From: an uncultured Eggerthella sp.
GTDB taxonomy: Bacteria > Actinomycetota > Coriobacteriia > Coriobacteriales > Eggerthellaceae
Length of the DNA: 9,626 nucleotides
Direction of reading: 5' to 3'
Assembly (NCBI GenBank): GCA_900556585.1
Contig: USPD01000032.1
Location: 1 to 9,626, forward strand
The position numbers and the translations under genes were made by a program. Under the pieces are notes generated by a model. That model worked only from the letters and a program-made list of their open reading frames with translations. It was not told the DNA's origin and made no database searches. Positions within the stretch are counted from its first letter, which is position 1; each line of letters opens with the position of its first letter. Shown here one piece after another: positions 7,542 to 9,626 of the stretch.

Positions 7542-7818
7542 AAAGCTACCTTTCATTGAGACAGTACGCTGCTTAGTCACAATCCCATTAGAGCCATAAT
7601 GGTAACAAACCAACGATGATCACCATTAATAAAGAAGATGTATTTTCATTAACTGGTTTAACGACACCGTAATACGGTCATAATTTCCCTCAAAAAAAGA
7701 GGCACGATCTATTAAAAAAGAATCATTAAATTTTAAACATAATCATATTTATATCATTGTTATATAGTACGCTGCTTAAACCCTTTAAGGTATTGAATTT
7801 TGATCACTAGGAAAGCTC
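7542..7818. promoter_or_regulatory. Divergent AT-rich regulatory region between the membrane protein and serine dehydratase genes
   Basis: This 277-bp gap must hold promoters in both directions. Signals seen: 13-bp direct repeat AGTACGCTGCTTA at 7563-7575 and 7766-7778; inverted repeat TAATGGT (7597-7603) / ACCATTA (7622-7628); compact dyad ACCGT-AAT-ACGGT (7666-7678); AT-rich tract about 7700-7768; dyad CTTAAA-CCC-TTTAAG (7775-7789). TATAGT at 7763-7768 is a possible -10 for the dehydratase, but no good -35 sits at the right distance. AGGA at 7809-7812 is its ribosome site, 6 nt before the ATG. Confidence 0.55.
7776..7788 (+). promoter_or_regulatory. Candidate LysR-type T-N11-A operator upstream of serine dehydratase
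   Basis: TTAAACCCTTTAA has a T-N11-A outline and a five-base dyad around CCC. Twelve bases (7777-7788) recur, inverted, at 5375-5386 upstream of the LysR-type gene. It lies 30 bp before the dehydratase start, just downstream of the possible -10 box, a position where bound protein would more likely repress than activate. Similarity alone does not prove binding, as the element is AT-rich. Confidence 0.3.
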
Positions 7819-9420
7819 ATGTCCGAACATACATCATCACTAACATCTACGTTTGAAATACTAGGGCCCATCATGGTCGGACCCTCATCCTCGCACACCG
7901 CCGGCGCGCTACGTTGCGCCCAGGTTGCTGCTTCACTACTTGATGGATCTATCATCGAAGCCCGCTTTACCTTATGGAATAGCTTTGCACAAACCTACCA
8001 CGGACACGGCACTGACCGCGCATTATTAGCGGGCATGATGGGACTCACAACTGACGATAAACGCATCAAGGATGCTTTTGCCCTAGCAGATAAAAACCAC
8101 CTCACGTACGAGTTTGAGATTGCAGGGAACAATCCAGCTCTTCACCCTAATACTGTCGATATCGAAATGATGAGCAACAAAGGAACTCATGCGACTGTCA
8201 GAGGAGAAAGCCTAGGCGGTGGCAAAATACGCATTTCGCGTATTAACAATATTGATGTTAATATTTCCGGTGCTTATTGTACGTTGTTTGTTGCACACCG
8301 CGATGCTCCAGGTGCATTAGCTGCCCTCACTAACTTATTAGCCGATGCAAAGGTGAACATTGCATTCTGTAGCACTTATAGAACCGAGGCTGGCGGTCAA
8401 GCTTATTCTGTTTTCGAAACAGATGAACACTACACGGGGGAATCTTTTTTATCAAAAGTCCGCGCATTAAACCTCGTAGATTATGCAAGCTTTATCGAAG
8501 TGCCCGGATCCTCAAAACCGTTAAGCAGTTCAACTCCAAATTCATGCCTATTCGCAACAGCTGAAGAGCTACTTGCTCTATGTAGCACTCGCAATAAATC
8601 CATTGGTGCCATTATGGCGGAACGCGAAATCAGCTTAATAGGCAAAGAACAGGCATCTAGAGCAATGAAACGCGTTCTGGACGTTATGAAACAAGAAACA
8701 ACTACACCTCTTACGAACCCGCAATCATCTTTGGGAGGCTTCATTGGAGGAGAGGCACAAGCGGTATACACTGCGCGAAAACTTTATGGCGAATTTCTCA
8801 TGGGAAACGTTCAAACCAACGCTGTCGCACGAGCTATGGCAGTATTAGAGCAAAGTGCTTCCATGGGTGTTATTGTTGCGGCGCCTACTGCTGGTTCGGC
8901 AGGTGTTGTGCCTGGGTGTGTACTTGCTTTCGCCCAACATATTAATGCCTCAGAAGCTCAAATAGCTGATGCGCTTTACTGCGCAGCAGCTGTGGGCTTA
9001 CTCCTAAGTACCAATGCTTGCGTTGCTGGAGCCGAAGGAGGATGTCAAGCAGAAGTAGGAAGTGCTGCCGCTATGGCAGCAGCAGCACTGGTCCAAATAC
9101 TAAGAGGAAGCCCTGAGCAAAGCCTGCACGCCGCATCACTGGCATTAGGAAATCTCCTCGGATTAGTATGCGACCCTGTTGGTGGCTTAGTTGAAATCCC
9201 CTGCCAAAATCGAAACGCCATTGGCGTGTCTGCTGCGATTTCTTCCGCTCAACTAGCTTTATCAGGAATTAAAAGCCTCGCAACGTTTGATGAAATGTCA
9301 CATGTTATGTTGCAAGTAGGACATGCGCTACCTTATACCCTGCGAGAAACCGCTTTAGGCGGCATCGCACAAACGCCTTCAGCTTTGAAAGCCTGTATGA
9401 CCTGCAATGCGCACAAATAA
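7819..9420 (+). CDS. L-serine dehydratase, iron-sulfur dependent, single-chain beta-ACT-alpha form
   Basis: Converts L-serine to pyruvate and ammonia in the cytosol using an oxygen-sensitive [4Fe-4S] cluster, feeding serine carbon into fermentation. The 533 residues fuse both subunits. The beta domain is about 1-150, with GPSSSHTAGALR at 21-32 and HGTDRALLAG near 63-72. An ACT domain covers about 150-228 (YCTLFVAHRDAPGALAAL). The alpha catalytic domain runs from about 245, with GGFIGGEA near 306-313 and APTAGSAGVVPG at 355-366. Cys409, Cys451 and Cys462 have the 42- and 11-residue spacing I recall for the cluster ligands of the Legionella enzyme (343, 385, 396). The C-terminus ends CMTCNAHK, so Cys526 or Cys529 could act as the C-terminal fourth ligand. 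AGGA precedes the ATG by 6 nt. It is divergent from the membrane protein/protease unit. Family genes are variously called sdaA or sdaAB; with the fused layout I leave the symbol blank. Confidence 0.96.
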   Translation: MSEHTSSLTSTFEILGPIMVGPSSSHTAGALRCAQVAASLLDGSIIEARFTLWNSFAQTYHGHGTDRALLAGMMGLTTDDKRIKDAFALADKNHLTYEFEIAGNNPALHPNTVDIEMMSNKGTHATVRGESLGGGKIRISRINNIDVNISGAYCTLFVAHRDAPGALAALTNLLADAKVNIAFCSTYRTEAGGQAYSVFETDEHYTGESFLSKVRALNLVDYASFIEVPGSSKPLSSSTPNSCLFATAEELLALCSTRNKSIGAIMAEREISLIGKEQASRAMKRVLDVMKQETTTPLTNPQSSLGGFIGGEAQAVYTARKLYGEFLMGNVQTNAVARAMAVLEQSASMGVIVAAPTAGSAGVVPGCVLAFAQHINASEAQIADALYCAAAVGLLLSTNACVAGAEGGCQAEVGSAAAMAAAALVQILRGSPEQSLHAASLALGNLLGLVCDPVGGLVEIPCQNRNAIGVSAAISSAQLALSGIKSLATFDEMSHVMLQVGHALPYTLRETALGGIAQTPSALKACMTCNAHK

Positions 9421-9470
9421 ACGCGCTAGCCCCACACATAGTATCCGGATTACCAGTAACACTTGCGTAA

Positions 9471-9575
9471 TTACAAGCGTTTCTAACTGAAGGCGTTGTC
9501 AACGACAAATTAACGATGGCTATTTCAAAGTCTTTTACAGATGGACAATACCAACCGCTTGCCAAGAAATACTAA
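9471..9575 (+). pseudogene. Possible 3' remnant of a gene (34 codons), origin uncertain
   Basis: An open frame after a TAA at 9468-9470 encodes a sequence ending GQYQPLAKKY before TAA at 9573. The ending (charged helix, then DGxYxxLAxKY) looks to me like the C-terminal tail of a solute-binding protein of an ABC transporter, but the match is short and from memory. There is no ribosome site before the only ATG (9516), which would give just 19 residues. It could equally be a chance frame. Confidence 0.2.
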
Positions 9576-9576
9576 A

Positions 9577-9626
9577 ATGACTCTTTGGCGGCTCTATTGG
9601 CAGATCGATGATTTCTATAACCATTA
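9577..9626 (+). CDS. Possible start of a gene cut by the window edge
   Basis: ATG at 9577 lies one base after the stop of the preceding short frame and stays open for 16 codons to the edge, beginning MTLWRLYWQIDDFYNH. The close spacing could mean translational coupling. Only a weak purine stretch (AAGAAA, 9564-9569) precedes it. Too short to identify. Confidence 0.2.
   Translation, partial: MTLWRLYWQIDDFYNH

Larger units (their letters stand above)
9421..9626. other. Downstream region without a confident gene
   Basis: No convincing terminator follows the dehydratase: the best pairing is CTTG/CAAG around 9462-9478, too short and with no T tract. GTAATTAC (9467-9474) is a perfect 8-bp palindrome. 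TTGCGTAATTA (9463-9473) recurs inverted at 4631-4641 upstream of nth. A short frame and a possible new start codon are listed separately. Confidence 0.5.

Noticed and set aside
7542..7613. TTG 7613 or ATG 7556 start for the membrane protein
   Set aside because: Neither has a ribosome site, and the added residues overlap repeated intergenic sequence; GTG 7541 has AAAGGTAG upstream. Not fully excluded.
7686..7700. CCTC-A7-GAGG hairpin as a terminator
   Set aside because: Four-pair stem with no T tract after it, and located between divergent starts where no transcript should end.
8481..8771. Minus-strand frame inside the serine dehydratase gene
   Set aside because: Antisense to well-conserved alpha-domain sequence; composition is explained by the codons of the real gene.

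Overview
The window looks like chromosomal DNA of a low-to-mid GC bacterium (mid-40s percent by eye), most likely a member of the Coriobacteriia (Actinomycetota). That placement is an inference. It rests on the combination of a P/Q-rich single-pass protein carrying GTDIPAGTY-type repeats, a one-chain iron-sulfur L-serine dehydratase, and a NiFe-hydrogenase-type maturation protease paired with a small membrane protein. No rRNA, tRNA, CRISPR array, insertion sequence or phage gene is visible. Most of the window is ordinary core chromosome, and its less ordinary signals lie in the intergenic regions.

Layout: (1) positions 2-1042, plus strand: the 3' part of a surface protein gene with a 36-bp tandem repeat coding for P/Q-rich sequence, one membrane helix and two copies of an extracellular GTDIPAG module. 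(2) 1057-4545, minus: complete mfd, the transcription-repair coupling factor, tail-to-tail with the first gene. (3) 4656-5321, plus: nth (endonuclease III), divergent from mfd across 110 bp, so two DNA-repair genes share one promoter region. (4) 5465-6367, plus: a LysR-type regulator. (5) 6475-7541, minus: a tightly spaced two-gene unit, an uncharacterised small membrane protein followed by an M52-family hydrogenase maturation protease. (6) 7819-9420, plus: a single-chain beta-ACT-alpha iron-sulfur L-serine dehydratase, divergent from that unit across a 277-bp AT-rich region rich in short dyads. (7) 9421-9626: no confident gene, only a possible 3' remnant of a gene and the possible start of another.

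How the parts may work together: mfd and nth are housekeeping repair genes. The LysR-type regulator has no obvious divergent target, but a 12-bp sequence with a T-N11-A dyad (TAAACCCTTTAA) occurs in its own upstream region and, inverted, upstream of the L-serine dehydratase. A testable idea is that this regulator controls itself and serine catabolism, and perhaps the divergent membrane protein/protease pair. The same region also holds a 13-bp direct repeat, one copy near each divergent gene. No hydrogenase structural genes are present, so the partner of the protease must lie elsewhere. I see no clearly new multi-gene system. The best leads are the shared regulatory sequences, the membrane protein/protease pair, and the protease's roughly 30-residue insertion.
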